Source: Allomuricauda sp. ARW1Y1
GTDB lineage: Bacteria > Bacteroidota > Bacteroidia > Flavobacteriales > Flavobacteriaceae
DNA length: 64,000 nt
Assembly (NCBI RefSeq): GCF_013407935.1
Contig: NZ_JACBZU010000005.1
Location: forward strand, 161,098 to 225,097
Direction of reading: 5' to 3'
The notes under the pieces are model-generated. The model worked only from the letters and a program-made list of their open reading frames with translations. It made no database searches and had not been told where the DNA came from. The translations under genes were made by a program, and so were the position numbers. How positions within the stretch are numbered: the stretch's first letter is position 1; each line of letters starts with the position of its first letter. This document shows positions 16,452 to 24,836 of this stretch, in pieces.

Positions 16452-17093
16452 TTAAAGCACTTGCCGCAAAAGTTCCTTGATCTCGCTCAACATCATAGCT
16501 GTGGCGCCCCAAACCGTATAACCATTTAATTTAAAGGCAGGTACGTTGATGTTTTTGGCATAGGAAGTACTCAAAATTTCTTGAATATGGTTGGCATCGT
16601 CCAGAAAATCCCTGAGATATACCTCTACCAAACGCTCCACCTCTGCCTCTTCTTTAATGAAGGGTTGCGGATTATGGTAAATCCCCATAAACGGCCTTAC
16701 CAAAAAATTACTGGGCGGGATATACACCTCACTAAGCTCTTTGATCACCTCAACATCGCTTGGTGGCACCCCTACTTCCTCATGGGTTTCCCGGAGTGCG
16801 GTATCCATCAGATCTTTGTCTATCCGTTCCACCTTTCCGCCCGGAAAGCCTATCTGATTGGAATGGACGCCCTGATACACCTTACGAAGAATCAACAATA
16901 AACGTGTCTGCCGCTCTACATCAGGATAAAACAACGCCATTACCCCAGCCCGTTTGGGGTTCATGTCCTCCCATCGATTCTTCTTCAACCATTCGATTCG
17001 AAGCTCCGGGGACATTTTATGGTGCGATTGCTCCCCTGGAAGTGGGAGATTTTTTAATTTTAGGGCACTTTGACAAAATTCATTAAAATCCAT
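16452..17093 (-). CDS. CoA pyrophosphatase-type Nudix hydrolase
   Basis: Nudix hydrolase of the CoA/acyl-CoA pyrophosphatase (NudL) group, 213 residues, probably splitting CoA or oxidised CoA to 3',5'-ADP and phosphopantetheine. The NuCoA motif (LLILRK...HSNQIGFPGGK) runs directly into the Nudix box (GGKVERIDKDLMDTALRE, then HEEVGV), both near residues 85-125; catalytic Glu residues of REXXEE are present. The start is the ATG at 17093 (MDFNEFCQSALKLKNLPLPG), which matches family N-termini; the frame is open further upstream but runs through the opposite gene. The first base-pairs of this ATG and those of the divergent cyclophilin gene are the same CATG, so its promoter must lie inside that gene. 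Confidence 0.92.
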   Translation of the reverse strand: MDFNEFCQSALKLKNLPLPGEQSHHKMSPELRIEWLKKNRWEDMNPKRAGVMALFYPDVERQTRLLLILRKVYQGVHSNQIGFPGGKVERIDKDLMDTALRETHEEVGVPPSDVEVIKELSEVYIPPSNFLVRPFMGIYHNPQPFIKEEAEVERLVEVYLRDFLDDANHIQEILSTSYAKNINVPAFKLNGYTVWGATAMMLSEIKELLRQVL

Positions 17094-17817
17094 GCTGTTG
17101 AGACAATCGGCTTTACCTGCAATCTTATTTCTTTTTCTAATCGTTTCCTGCGGAGAATCCCCTAAAAAGGACAAGGACAAAGTTGGGGAAAATATCTCAA
17201 AATCCGACACGGTCACCAAAACTCAGATAGATACGACCTCCATTGAAGAGGAAGAAGAAGAGGAACCCTTTCAGTTGACCGAGGAAAATGCCATCGACTT
17301 CTTTTTTGATTACTCCAAAAAGCTAAAAATGGATAAGGTAAAGATTACTACCACCATGGGGAGCTTTACCGTGCAACTCTATGATGATGTGCCCTACCAC
17401 AAGGCCAACTTCATTTATTTGGCGAGACAAAAATATTTTGACAGCACCCAATTCCATCGGGTAGTTAAAGATTTCATTATTCAAGGAGGTAATTCCGATG
17501 ACAAAAGAACGGCCCGAAAAAGAGGAAAAATAGGTCGCTATTTATTGCCTCCAGATGCAAAGAAGGGGCATAAACACCACCGAGGCACTATCTCCATGCC
17601 CAGCAGTGAACGTGACAATCCGCATAAATTGGCCTCTCCCTATGAGTTTTTTATCGTAGTGACCGATCCAGGATCTTACCATTTGGACGGATCTTACACA
17701 CCATTTGGAAGGGTGATCGATGGGATGGATGTGGTAGATGCCATTAACAACGTTCCCGTAGGTGATGGAGACTGGCCATTCAAGAACGTATATATTTTGA
17801 AAGCAGAGGTTCTGTAG
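17092..17817 (+). CDS. Lipoprotein cyclophilin-type peptidyl-prolyl isomerase (GldI-like setting)
   Basis: Cyclophilin-type PPIase of 241 residues anchored as a lipoprotein: signal peptide with lipobox LIVSC (Cys20), an acidic linker rich in Glu (about 50-60), and the cyclophilin domain at about 80-240. Recognisable motifs are MGSFTVQLYDDVPYHKANFIYLA, FHRVVKDFIIQGGN and the C-terminal FGRVIDGMDVVDAI. The family catalyses cis-trans isomerisation of prolyl bonds and would help folding of exported proteins in the periplasm. Flavobacterial gliding lipoprotein GldI is also a PPIase, but of the FKBP type, so the gliding gene name is not used. Start: the ATG at 17092 is the only one that gives the signal peptide. 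Confidence 0.9.
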   Translation: MLLRQSALPAILFLFLIVSCGESPKKDKDKVGENISKSDTVTKTQIDTTSIEEEEEEEPFQLTEENAIDFFFDYSKKLKMDKVKITTTMGSFTVQLYDDVPYHKANFIYLARQKYFDSTQFHRVVKDFIIQGGNSDDKRTARKRGKIGRYLLPPDAKKGHKHHRGTISMPSSERDNPHKLASPYEFFIVVTDPGSYHLDGSYTPFGRVIDGMDVVDAINNVPVGDGDWPFKNVYILKAEVL

Positions 17818-17843
17818 GCACCCCCTACCCAATAACCGCCATT

Positions 17844-18335
17844 TTAGCCTTTTTTGAATCTATTCTTGAGCGCCAGCACATACAAGAACAGTACTGGCTT
17901 GGGTTCCATGGTCTTTGGGACTGATTTTTCTTTAATGGGCCTTCTTTCATAAATCGAAAAAAGTACCGCTACAATAATCAAGTTCTTCATGATGTACTGA
18001 CCCACTAAGGTCAAGGACAAAGGTGCCTCACCAAATACATCATCGGGAAAAAAGATAAGGGGCGAAAAGGTACAGACCATATGGGCTAGGGCCAAGATTA
18101 CAGCTTGTCGTTTCCATAGCCCGAGCAACAATAATAATCCCACGCCTACTTCCCAGGTTGCTAACACAAAAAGAGAAACCCTATCGGGAATAAGGCCCAG
18201 GGTGAGCTGGTGGATGGTATTTTTTGCCAATTCTTCGGCAGGACTCAGGCTCGGGACAAATTTTAATGCCCCGAACCAGAGATATACGATACCCATAGAA
18301 ATTGACAACAATCGCTTTTTGACGGTATCTCCCAT
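17844..18335 (-). CDS. DoxX family membrane protein
   Basis: DoxX-like protein of 163 residues with four transmembrane helices (about 10-28, 50-75, 80-97 and 105-125). It has the family pattern: GIVYLWFGALKF near the start, WEVGVGLLLLLGLW in the second helix and a polar periplasmic loop before it. DoxX proteins include the thiosulfate:quinone oxidoreductase small subunit and mycobacterial redox-complex subunits; many are uncharacterised. It begins 10 bp after an outer-membrane protein gene on the same strand, so the two form an operon. Convergent with the cyclophilin gene. Function not assignable beyond the family. Confidence 0.85.
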   Translation of the reverse strand: MGDTVKKRLLSISMGIVYLWFGALKFVPSLSPAEELAKNTIHQLTLGLIPDRVSLFVLATWEVGVGLLLLLGLWKRQAVILALAHMVCTFSPLIFFPDDVFGEAPLSLTLVGQYIMKNLIIVAVLFSIYERRPIKEKSVPKTMEPKPVLFLYVLALKNRFKKG

Positions 18336-18345
18336 ATAGTTTTTT

Positions 18346-19491
18346 TTAGTTATTGAATTCGTTCATGAGTTCGGGATCAACTTTTACCTTGTTGCTCGCA
18401 AAACGATAGGAAACCCCTACGTTGATCAAATAATCGGCAAAGGCGGCGTCGCCCATTCTCGGCTCTCCCGTTATTTGTTGCGTCTCCAAATCGGTGACAC
18501 TCTGCGGACGCTCCCGTCTCACTGCGAAAGGAACATTCAGGTTGAGGGCAAAATTACCCTTCATAAACGCGATTCCTGGATCAACGGACAGTACATTTCC
18601 TGGCCTTCGAAATCCTTGGTTCCCTCCAATAAGGTCCTTTACCGGAACACCTTCATAGCGTACGCCCAAGGAGGCCGATATGGTGTTGCTCAGCGCATGA
18701 CTAAATCCTCCCCTAACGGAAAACTGATCCGGAACGGCCATAATGGCTTCATTTTGTAGAATCGGGCTTAAGGTTTCCCTAAAGGTCCGGGTTCCATTCG
18801 TCTCCCTTGGGTTGATTAAATAAAAACCACCTCCGTAGGCAAAAAAGCGTTCGGCAATCTTTTGGTAAAACTGAAAATCCAAGGTAATCCCAAAACCGCC
18901 ATCACCGGGTTGGATACTTTGGTCCACCGGCCTAACTTGGGGACCACCCTCGGGTCCAACATTGTAAAATATATCCGAAGCATTATAACTGCCTGTTGGC
19001 AGTTTAACCCCAAGTCCAACGGCAACGTTACCATTTTGGTGTTTTTCCAAATCGAACAGCCAGTAGCCCACACCTACCCTGATATCCGCAAGACCTCTTG
19101 AAAAAGTGGTATTTCGCTCGTTCCTACCATGCTCGTAAAGCGAAGAACGTGTATTGATAACGGTTGGAATGGTTATGCTCGCATACCATCTATTGGAGAA
19201 ACCATAGGTTAAAAAGAAGTCCCAAGAATGGGAGTGGTTGATGACTTCGGTCTCATTGGAGACCCTGTCCGGCTCCTCTTCGGTACCCCTAAAATGGCGA
19301 AAGGACTTGAAATAGCGATAGTTGCTCCCAATTTGGATATCCCCGGGCCCCAATAGATTGTTTTCCAAGGTGTTTCCCACACAGGAGGAAAAATGGCGAA
19401 TGGCCACACAGCCCTGGGCTTTTATTGTTTGGATTCCAACAAATGAAATCACCCCTAAACAAAAAATGATTAATGATCGTGAAGTTTTCAT
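18346..19491 (-). CDS. Outer-membrane beta-barrel protein with N-terminal cysteine pair, first gene of the DoxX operon
   Basis: Protein of 381 residues with a signal peptide ending at about residue 25 (QTIKA). The mature N-terminus reads QGCVAIRHFSSC: Cys28 and Cys37 are nine residues apart right after cleavage. The remainder is a porin-like barrel with many aromatic-flanked strands (WFLTYGFSN-type segments, GLADIRVGVGYWLF, FGITLDFQFY, YLINVGVSYRF), of the kind annotated as transporter or phenol-degradation-type meta-pathway barrels. Its operon partner is DoxX. Function unknown; the Cys pair could bind metal or form a disulfide. A LytTR-like 21-bp-period repeat lies upstream at 19599-19628, ahead of a near-consensus -7 box TACTTTGG (19569-19576). 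Confidence 0.8.
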   Translation of the reverse strand: MKTSRSLIIFCLGVISFVGIQTIKAQGCVAIRHFSSCVGNTLENNLLGPGDIQIGSNYRYFKSFRHFRGTEEEPDRVSNETEVINHSHSWDFFLTYGFSNRWYASITIPTVINTRSSLYEHGRNERNTTFSRGLADIRVGVGYWLFDLEKHQNGNVAVGLGVKLPTGSYNASDIFYNVGPEGGPQVRPVDQSIQPGDGGFGITLDFQFYQKIAERFFAYGGGFYLINPRETNGTRTFRETLSPILQNEAIMAVPDQFSVRGGFSHALSNTISASLGVRYEGVPVKDLIGGNQGFRRPGNVLSVDPGIAFMKGNFALNLNVPFAVRRERPQSVTDLETQQITGEPRMGDAAFADYLINVGVSYRFASNKVKVDPELMNEFNN

Positions 19492-19598
19492 ACCTGACTT
19501 TTGATTGGTTGTTGGGGTACGGATACCTACATCGCACTCCCATGGTTGTTACTAAATTTGCTCGGGAGCCAAAGTAGCGGTATACATCAATGATCGCG

Positions 19599-19628
19599 AC
19601 TAACGAAATGGTAATAATGACTAATGGG
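19599..19628 (-). promoter_or_regulatory. LytTR-like direct repeats upstream of the 19491 gene
   Basis: Read toward the gene, CCCATTAGT (19620-19628) and TTCGTTAGT (19599-19607) are offset by exactly 21 bp; the second fits 8 of 9 and the first 7 of 9 positions of the LytTR half-site consensus. Twenty-two bp downstream is the -7-like TACTTTGG. Confidence 0.5.
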
Positions 19629-19688
19629 AGGTTAATGGCGCTAAGCAACAGCTAAGCAAGCTTGTGAAATGGTTATAGGGAATCGAAC

Positions 19689-20297
19689 CTAAATCTTTTT
19701 ATAGATGCTCGGTAAGCTTATCTTGAATTTGACCGCAAGCAATCTGAGGATGATGACAACTAGAATACCTGCGATATAGGCGAACTCCTCCTTAACCGGA
19801 AGCTGCACAATCAAAAAGTAGCTCAAAGCACCCAAAATACAGGCTGTGGCATAAATTTCCTTTCTAAAGATCACTGGAATTTCGTTGCACAAGATATCTC
19901 GGATCACCCCACCAAAACAGGCCGTCATGGTGCCCAGGAATACACACATGATAGGCAAAAGCTGTGCTTCAAGTCCTTTTTCGACACCTACCATGGTGTA
20001 AAGTCCAATACCTATGGTATCGAAAAGGAAGAGGGATTTTCTCAAATATTTAAGCTTGTTCACAAAAATAATGGCAAAGACCACCGAAATAAATATGGTG
20101 ATCACATAGGTTAGGTCGTGCATCCAGCCCACGGGAGTATTGCCTATCAACAGATCGCGCAAGGTTCCACCACCAATCGCGGTCACAAATGCAATGATCA
20201 GCACCCCAAACAGGTCCAAACGCTTTTCCATAGCGACCAACACTCCTGAAATAGCAAAAGCGATCGTACCCAAAATATCGATGGTGAGGTAGAGCAT
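19689..20297 (-). CDS. TRIC-type cation channel (UPF0126/YicG family)
   Basis: Trimeric intracellular cation channel family protein of 202 residues. The two pseudo-repeated halves are clear: GGGTLRDLLIG near 42-52 and FGGVIRDILCNE near 128-140 are the paired pore motifs, each within a three-helix bundle; seven transmembrane helices in total. Prokaryotic TRIC proteins conduct K+ and Na+ as trimers (family knowledge). It starts 2 bp after the RDD gene and is almost certainly co-transcribed with it. Confidence 0.9.
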   Translation of the reverse strand: MLYLTIDILGTIAFAISGVLVAMEKRLDLFGVLIIAFVTAIGGGTLRDLLIGNTPVGWMHDLTYVITIFISVVFAIIFVNKLKYLRKSLFLFDTIGIGLYTMVGVEKGLEAQLLPIMCVFLGTMTACFGGVIRDILCNEIPVIFRKEIYATACILGALSYFLIVQLPVKEEFAYIAGILVVIILRLLAVKFKISLPSIYKKI

Positions 20298-20299
20298 AG

Positions 20300-21016
20300 T
20301 TACATGTTTTGTGTGTAGTAGTTGTAATCGTTGATGATCACATCCACGAATTCAATCGGTTTTAATGCGGTTTGAACGCCCAAGACTTTCTTGATCCGAG
20401 CATCCAACGAGACGATGATATTATGATTGCCATCACGTTTGGCTTGATCATAAAGCTCCTTGATGGTCCGCATTTCGCTATCCTTAAAAACGGTTACCTG
20501 TGGGAAGGTGGGTTGATAGCCATCGGGCAGCTCCCTGAGCAAGGTATCGTTTAGCGACACCCTTTTTTTCTCGCTGATCACGGTGGTACCCGCCGCAATA
20601 TCTCCGATACGCTGTCCTTTGCCACGTATCAAAATAGTGAGTACAGCGGCACCCCCCGAGGTGAGCGACACATCGATGATCCGCAGGGCCCATCGTACAA
20701 AATAATTGCCAAAATTGGGCTTGGAACCGTCCAACTTTACCACGCGGAGGTTCATAGCTCCTTTTCCGATGGTTTTTCCGTCCATCAAAGTCTCCAACAG
20801 CAAATAGTAAAAAAAAGCCGGGAGGGAAAGTATCAAATAAAAGGCCCACTGGTCATCTATATCGATATCCATCGAAACCAAAAGAACAATGATCAAAATA
20901 GAGTAACACAGGATAATAAAACTATCGATGATGTACGCCAACATGCGCTCTCCCAAATGCGATGTGTTTTGGCTGATGGTTATATTTTGGGCCGTTTCTA
21001 TTTGAAATTGTTCCAT
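20300..21016 (-). CDS. RDD family membrane protein
   Basis: RDD protein of 238 residues. The RDD domain covers about residues 18-150 with three transmembrane segments (about 27-50, 58-78, 105-128) and the family signatures ERMLAYIIDSFII and GKTIGKGAMNLRVV; a cytoplasmic C-terminal tail of about 85 charged residues follows. The family is of uncertain function; some members are Na+/H+ antiporters. It is divergent from the SpoIIM-MoxR-DUF58 operon with only 35 bp between the start codons. RDD and SpoIIM genes often sit together in MoxR-DUF58 clusters, so it probably belongs to that system. Confidence 0.9.
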   Translation of the reverse strand: MEQFQIETAQNITISQNTSHLGERMLAYIIDSFIILCYSILIIVLLVSMDIDIDDQWAFYLILSLPAFFYYLLLETLMDGKTIGKGAMNLRVVKLDGSKPNFGNYFVRWALRIIDVSLTSGGAAVLTILIRGKGQRIGDIAAGTTVISEKKRVSLNDTLLRELPDGYQPTFPQVTVFKDSEMRTIKELYDQAKRDGNHNIIVSLDARIKKVLGVQTALKPIEFVDVIINDYNYYTQNM

Positions 21017-21051
21017 ATTTTAGTTTCTTTACTTACAAACCATCGAATTTA

Positions 21052-22023
21052 ATGCGCGAGGCCGCTTTTATTAGGCAAAATAAGGATAAATGGGCCGCTT
21101 TTGAAAATGCCCTGATCGATAAGGGCCAACTTCATCCCGATGAGCTTTCCGATCTTTATATTGAGATCACGGACCATCTGAGTTACGCAAAGACGTTTTA
21201 TCCGGGCAGCAACACACAAATTTATCTCAATTCACTTGCCTCCCAAGCGCACCAGAAAATCTACAAGACCAAACGGGAATCCAGAAACCGTATTGTCCAT
21301 TTTTGGAAAACCGAATTCCCCATCATGTTCAAGCACCATCATCGAGAACTGCTCGTTTCATTTTTGGTATTTGCCTTTTTTGTGGTAGTTGGGGCATTCT
21401 CATCGGCCAACGAGGGGGATTTTGTGCGGTCCATTCTCGGCAACGGGTATGTGAACATGACCTTGGAAAATATTGAAAAGGGAGACCCCATGGCGGTTTA
21501 CAAACAACAAGGCGCCTTCAATATGTTTTTGGGCATTACCATTAACAATATCAAGGTGGCCATTTATGCCTTTGCCTTCGGAATATTTTTGGGTGTGGGT
21601 ACCCTGTACATTATGTTGCAGAACGGTATTATGTTGGGCAGTTTTCAATATTTTTTTTATGAAAAGGGCCTGCTTTGGGAATCGGCACGTACGATTTGGA
21701 TCCATGGTACCATTGAGATTTCCGTCATCATCATTGCAGGCTGTGCCGGATTGGTACTTGCCAATGGCATGCTATTTCCGGGCACTTATACCCGATTGGA
21801 ATCCTTTAAACGCGGTGTTAAGAATGGCCTTAAAATTATGGTGAGTACCGTTCCTTTTTTTATCATTGCCGGTTTTTTGGAAGGGTACGTTACCCGACAT
21901 ACCGAAATGCCGGACTGGTTGGCAATTTTCATCATAGTGGGCTCGTTGTCATTGATTATCTATTATTACATTATATATCCAAACCAAATCCATAGAAAAA
22001 CCACTCATGCAGACAGAGAATAA
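21052..22023 (+). CDS. SpoIIM family membrane protein, first gene of the MoxR/DUF58 operon
   Basis: Stage II sporulation protein M (DUF95) family, 323 residues. A cytoplasmic helical N-terminus (1-95) is followed by about five or six transmembrane helices (near 103-123, 160-185, 195-215, 225-245, 270-290 and 293-312). The organism does not sporulate; SpoIIM homologues recur in non-sporulating bacteria beside MoxR and DUF58 genes. Its last 17 bp overlap the next gene, a sign of translational coupling. Function in this operon is inferred only as a membrane component. Confidence 0.9.
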   Translation: MREAAFIRQNKDKWAAFENALIDKGQLHPDELSDLYIEITDHLSYAKTFYPGSNTQIYLNSLASQAHQKIYKTKRESRNRIVHFWKTEFPIMFKHHHRELLVSFLVFAFFVVVGAFSSANEGDFVRSILGNGYVNMTLENIEKGDPMAVYKQQGAFNMFLGITINNIKVAIYAFAFGIFLGVGTLYIMLQNGIMLGSFQYFFYEKGLLWESARTIWIHGTIEISVIIIAGCAGLVLANGMLFPGTYTRLESFKRGVKNGLKIMVSTVPFFIIAGFLEGYVTRHTEMPDWLAIFIIVGSLSLIIYYYIIYPNQIHRKTTHADRE

Positions 22024-22897
22024 GTTCATCGAGTTTAAAAAGCAGCGTGAATTGGGGGAAATCCTATCCGATTCCTTCGTTTTTATCCGAAACGAGTTCA
22101 AACCCTTTTTTGGTACCATTTTAAAAATCGTGGGCCCTTACATTTTGGCCATGCTGATTTCCATGGGGTTCTATATGTACACCGTAGGAGATATTATTAA
22201 TCTGGGGAACATCGGAAACGCTTCCATCTCCACCTATTCGCCCTTCATAATGCTGCTGGCCGTGGCCGCTATGCTGTTTAGCTCCATAGCTGCCTACGTT
22301 TTGGCTCAAGGTACTGTGCTACACTACATCAAATCGTACATCGACCATAACGGGACAACAAATTATGATGAAATCCGCAGCGGGGTCTATGGCTCCTTTT
22401 GGTCGCTTATCGGACTCGGCATCCTAGTTGGGCTGTCCGTAATAGTCGGTATTTTCTTTTGCATTATACCCGGGATTTACCTGGCAGTTCCACTATCGAT
22501 TTCCTTTGCCATTTTGGTATTCCTTAAAAAAGACGCGATGGAATCCTACCAGTACAGTTTTACCCTGATCAAGGAAAACTGGTGGATTACCTTTGCCACA
22601 CTATTTGTCATATACATCATTGTAGCCATCGCTTCTTATGCCTTCAGTTTGCCCTCCATCATTTATATGTGGATCAAAATGGGCGTGTTTTCCGGGGAAA
22701 TGGATGCCGAAAACATGAATGTTTTTAATGACCCCATTTATCTGTTTTTGAATATTCTCAGTTCATTGGTGCAGTTTCTGATGAACATCATTTTTTTAGT
22801 GGCCACTTCGCTCATATTTTTCAACCTCAACGAGAAAAAGAATTTTACCGGTACGTTTGAACGCATTGAAAATCTTGGAAAATCATCGGAGGAATAA
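22007..22897 (+). CDS. Polytopic membrane protein of the MoxR/DUF58 operon
   Basis: Integral membrane protein of 296 residues with about six transmembrane helices (near 40-62, 83-106, 135-165, 168-182, 205-228 and 245-268). A charged N-terminus (NKFIEFKKQRELGEILSDSF) resembles that of proteins with a glycerophosphoryl diester phosphodiesterase membrane-type or DUF975-like domain, but I cannot name a family with confidence. It overlaps the SpoIIM gene by 17 bp and touches the DUF4129 gene (stop codon immediately before the next ATG), so it is an integral part of the operon. Confidence 0.85.
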   Translation: MQTENKFIEFKKQRELGEILSDSFVFIRNEFKPFFGTILKIVGPYILAMLISMGFYMYTVGDIINLGNIGNASISTYSPFIMLLAVAAMLFSSIAAYVLAQGTVLHYIKSYIDHNGTTNYDEIRSGVYGSFWSLIGLGILVGLSVIVGIFFCIIPGIYLAVPLSISFAILVFLKKDAMESYQYSFTLIKENWWITFATLFVIYIIVAIASYAFSLPSIIYMWIKMGVFSGEMDAENMNVFNDPIYLFLNILSSLVQFLMNIIFLVATSLIFFNLNEKKNFTGTFERIENLGKSSEE

Positions 22898-23626
22898 ATG
22901 CGAATTATCCTGATCGTATCCTGCCTATTGCTATCGTGGACATTAGTTGCCCAGAACGATTCCGTGGTCAAGTATGATGATTCAGATATTGCGCCCATTG
23001 AATTCAGCCAGGAAGATTTTGAGGCCTACCAAGAAGATCCTGCCTTTGATTATGAGGAAATAAAAACGGAAAGCACCTGGTGGACCGATATAATGAATTG
23101 GTTCTACAACATATTACGACGCTTTTTCGAATGGATTTTTGGAGTGGGCAATGCCGATGGCTTTTTGGCTATCTTTTTCGAAATACTCCCTTATCTTTTG
23201 CTGGCCCTTTTCCTGTATCTGGTCATCCGCTTTTTTGTACGGTCCAACATGATGGGCTGGGGAAAGGGCACCAAAAACCCGAACGTAGTCTCCTTATCGG
23301 AAGATGAGCACATCATCAAAAACGAGGATATACGCGAACTGATCAAAAATGCCTTGTCCAACCAAAATTACCGATTGGCCATTCGATATCATTACCTATA
23401 CATCCTGCAATTGCTCTCCGAGCGCGACATTATTGATTGGCAACAACAAAAAACCAACGACGATTACTTGACCGAACTATCCGAAAACGGACACTACGCC
23501 GACTTTGGGCGCGCAACGGTGCTTTACGATTACATTTGGTACGGGGAGTTTAGCATCGACCAAGACCGGTACACGAAAGCAGAAACCGTTTTTACCTCCT
23601 TACAAAATGCCATTGCCCATGACTAA
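22898..23626 (+). CDS. DUF4129 domain protein
   Basis: Protein of 242 residues with a signal peptide (MRIILIVSCLLLSWTLVAQ), an extracytoplasmic acidic stretch (20-60), an amphipathic Trp-rich segment, one transmembrane helix near 93-115 and a cytoplasmic C-terminal DUF4129 domain (about 145-240) with the helix AIRYHYLYILQLLSERDIIDW. DUF4129 proteins occur with MoxR and DUF58 in envelope-related clusters. It starts right after the previous stop codon and overlaps the next gene by 8 bp. Confidence 0.88.
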   Translation: MRIILIVSCLLLSWTLVAQNDSVVKYDDSDIAPIEFSQEDFEAYQEDPAFDYEEIKTESTWWTDIMNWFYNILRRFFEWIFGVGNADGFLAIFFEILPYLLLALFLYLVIRFFVRSNMMGWGKGTKNPNVVSLSEDEHIIKNEDIRELIKNALSNQNYRLAIRYHYLYILQLLSERDIIDWQQQKTNDDYLTELSENGHYADFGRATVLYDYIWYGEFSIDQDRYTKAETVFTSLQNAIAHD

Positions 23627-24836
23627 AAAAGGACGGATCTATATCATCATCGGACTGTTGACCTTACTGGGCATATTTTTGTTGGAATACAACAAACCCA
23701 AGGACATCAATTGGTTCCCTTCCTATGTTTCCCATCACAAAATACCTTATGGAACTTATGTGCTGAACGATTTGATGGAAAAAGCATTTCCCAATGCTGT
23801 CCAACAAGTCCAAAAGCCGCCCTTTGAGTTTCTTACGCGTACGGATTCGGTACAGGGCTCCTACTTTTTCGTAAATGAAACCGTTGCTTTTGAGGAAGCG
23901 GAGCTCAATGCCATTTTGAATTGGGTGGGTCAGGGCAATCAACTCTTTGTGGCGTCGGAGTATTTTGAGCAAAAACTGCTGGATACATTGCACTTGGAAC
24001 AAATCAATGTGTACAACGAGGGTTCGTTGGAGCCGCTTTTCTATCTTGAACTCACCAACCCAAAGTTCCAGAACAAAAAATTTGAATTCAAAAGAGATTA
24101 TTACACCAATAGCTTTGATCAATTGGACACCTTGCGCACCGTAGTTCTTGGGGAAGTATACACCAGAACTGATAGCACGGAGACGCTTTCCAAGCACGTC
24201 AATACCATAAAACAGGGTTTTGGGAATGGAGAAATTATACTGACCTGCTTTCCCAAGGCCTTTACCAATTACTTTATCCTAAAGGATAACCATCTAACTT
24301 ATACCGCCGGACTCCTATCCTATTTGGAAAGAGGAGGCAACATTTATATGGACAATTTCCATAAATCAGGGAAATCCTTTTACACTTCACCCATGTACCT
24401 ATTTCTGAATACCAAGGAATTTAGATGGGCCTACTATCTGGTACTGATTGGTGCCTTGGTGTATATCATTTTTGAAGGCAAACGAAAGCAACGGGCCATT
24501 CCAGTTGTACCACCGGTAAAAAACCAAACCTTGGCCTTTACCCGCACCATTGCCGATATGTATTTTGAAAAAGGGGAGCTACACTTGATCACCAAGCATA
24601 AAATTGATTACTTTTTGGAGTATCTCAGGTCCAAACTACATGTTTCGACCCAAGACCTGAAGGACGAAACATTCTTGAAAAATGTATCCATGCGGAGCAA
24701 TACATCTTTAGAGGATGTTGAAAAATTGATGGAACTGATGGATAAACTCCGTTCCAAATCAATGGTCACTGAAACCGAACTGAAAAATCTGAATCAAAAA
24801 ATAGAAGCATTTAAAGCAAACGTTGATGGAAAATAA
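23619..24836 (+). CDS. DUF4350 domain protein
   Basis: Protein of 405 residues from the ATG at 23619 (MTKKGRIYIIIGLL); another Met at 23607 is possible. An N-terminal membrane anchor (7-23) precedes an extracytoplasmic DUF4350 domain (about 35-235), a segment with a glutamine-amidotransferase-like or GATase-type fold in this family, including NWVGQGNQLFVASEYF. A second transmembrane helix lies near 268-286 and a cytoplasmic helical tail ends the protein. It overlaps the DUF4129 gene by 8 bp and the MoxR gene by 11 bp. Role unknown; constant partner of MoxR/DUF58. Confidence 0.88.
   Translation: MTKKGRIYIIIGLLTLLGIFLLEYNKPKDINWFPSYVSHHKIPYGTYVLNDLMEKAFPNAVQQVQKPPFEFLTRTDSVQGSYFFVNETVAFEEAELNAILNWVGQGNQLFVASEYFEQKLLDTLHLEQINVYNEGSLEPLFYLELTNPKFQNKKFEFKRDYYTNSFDQLDTLRTVVLGEVYTRTDSTETLSKHVNTIKQGFGNGEIILTCFPKAFTNYFILKDNHLTYTAGLLSYLERGGNIYMDNFHKSGKSFYTSPMYLFLNTKEFRWAYYLVLIGALVYIIFEGKRKQRAIPVVPPVKNQTLAFTRTIADMYFEKGELHLITKHKIDYFLEYLRSKLHVSTQDLKDETFLKNVSMRSNTSLEDVEKLMELMDKLRSKSMVTETELKNLNQKIEAFKANVDGK

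Noticed and set aside
17094..17219. N-terminal extension of the Nudix protein
   Set aside because: It would read antisense through the lipoprotein signal peptide of the cyclophilin gene and does not resemble CoA pyrophosphatases.
19670..19690. tRNA-like 3' end (GGTTCGATTCC...ACCA) on the minus strand after the TRIC gene
   Set aside because: The T-loop sequence is tempting, but the T-stem pairs poorly, the acceptor arm is too short, and the upstream sequence is the coding end of the TRIC gene. At most a tRNA remnant or chance.
23505..23618. Upstream extension of the DUF4350 protein
   Set aside because: It overlaps the DUF4129 coding region by over 100 bp and is not hydrophobic; the Met at 23619 sits directly before the membrane anchor.
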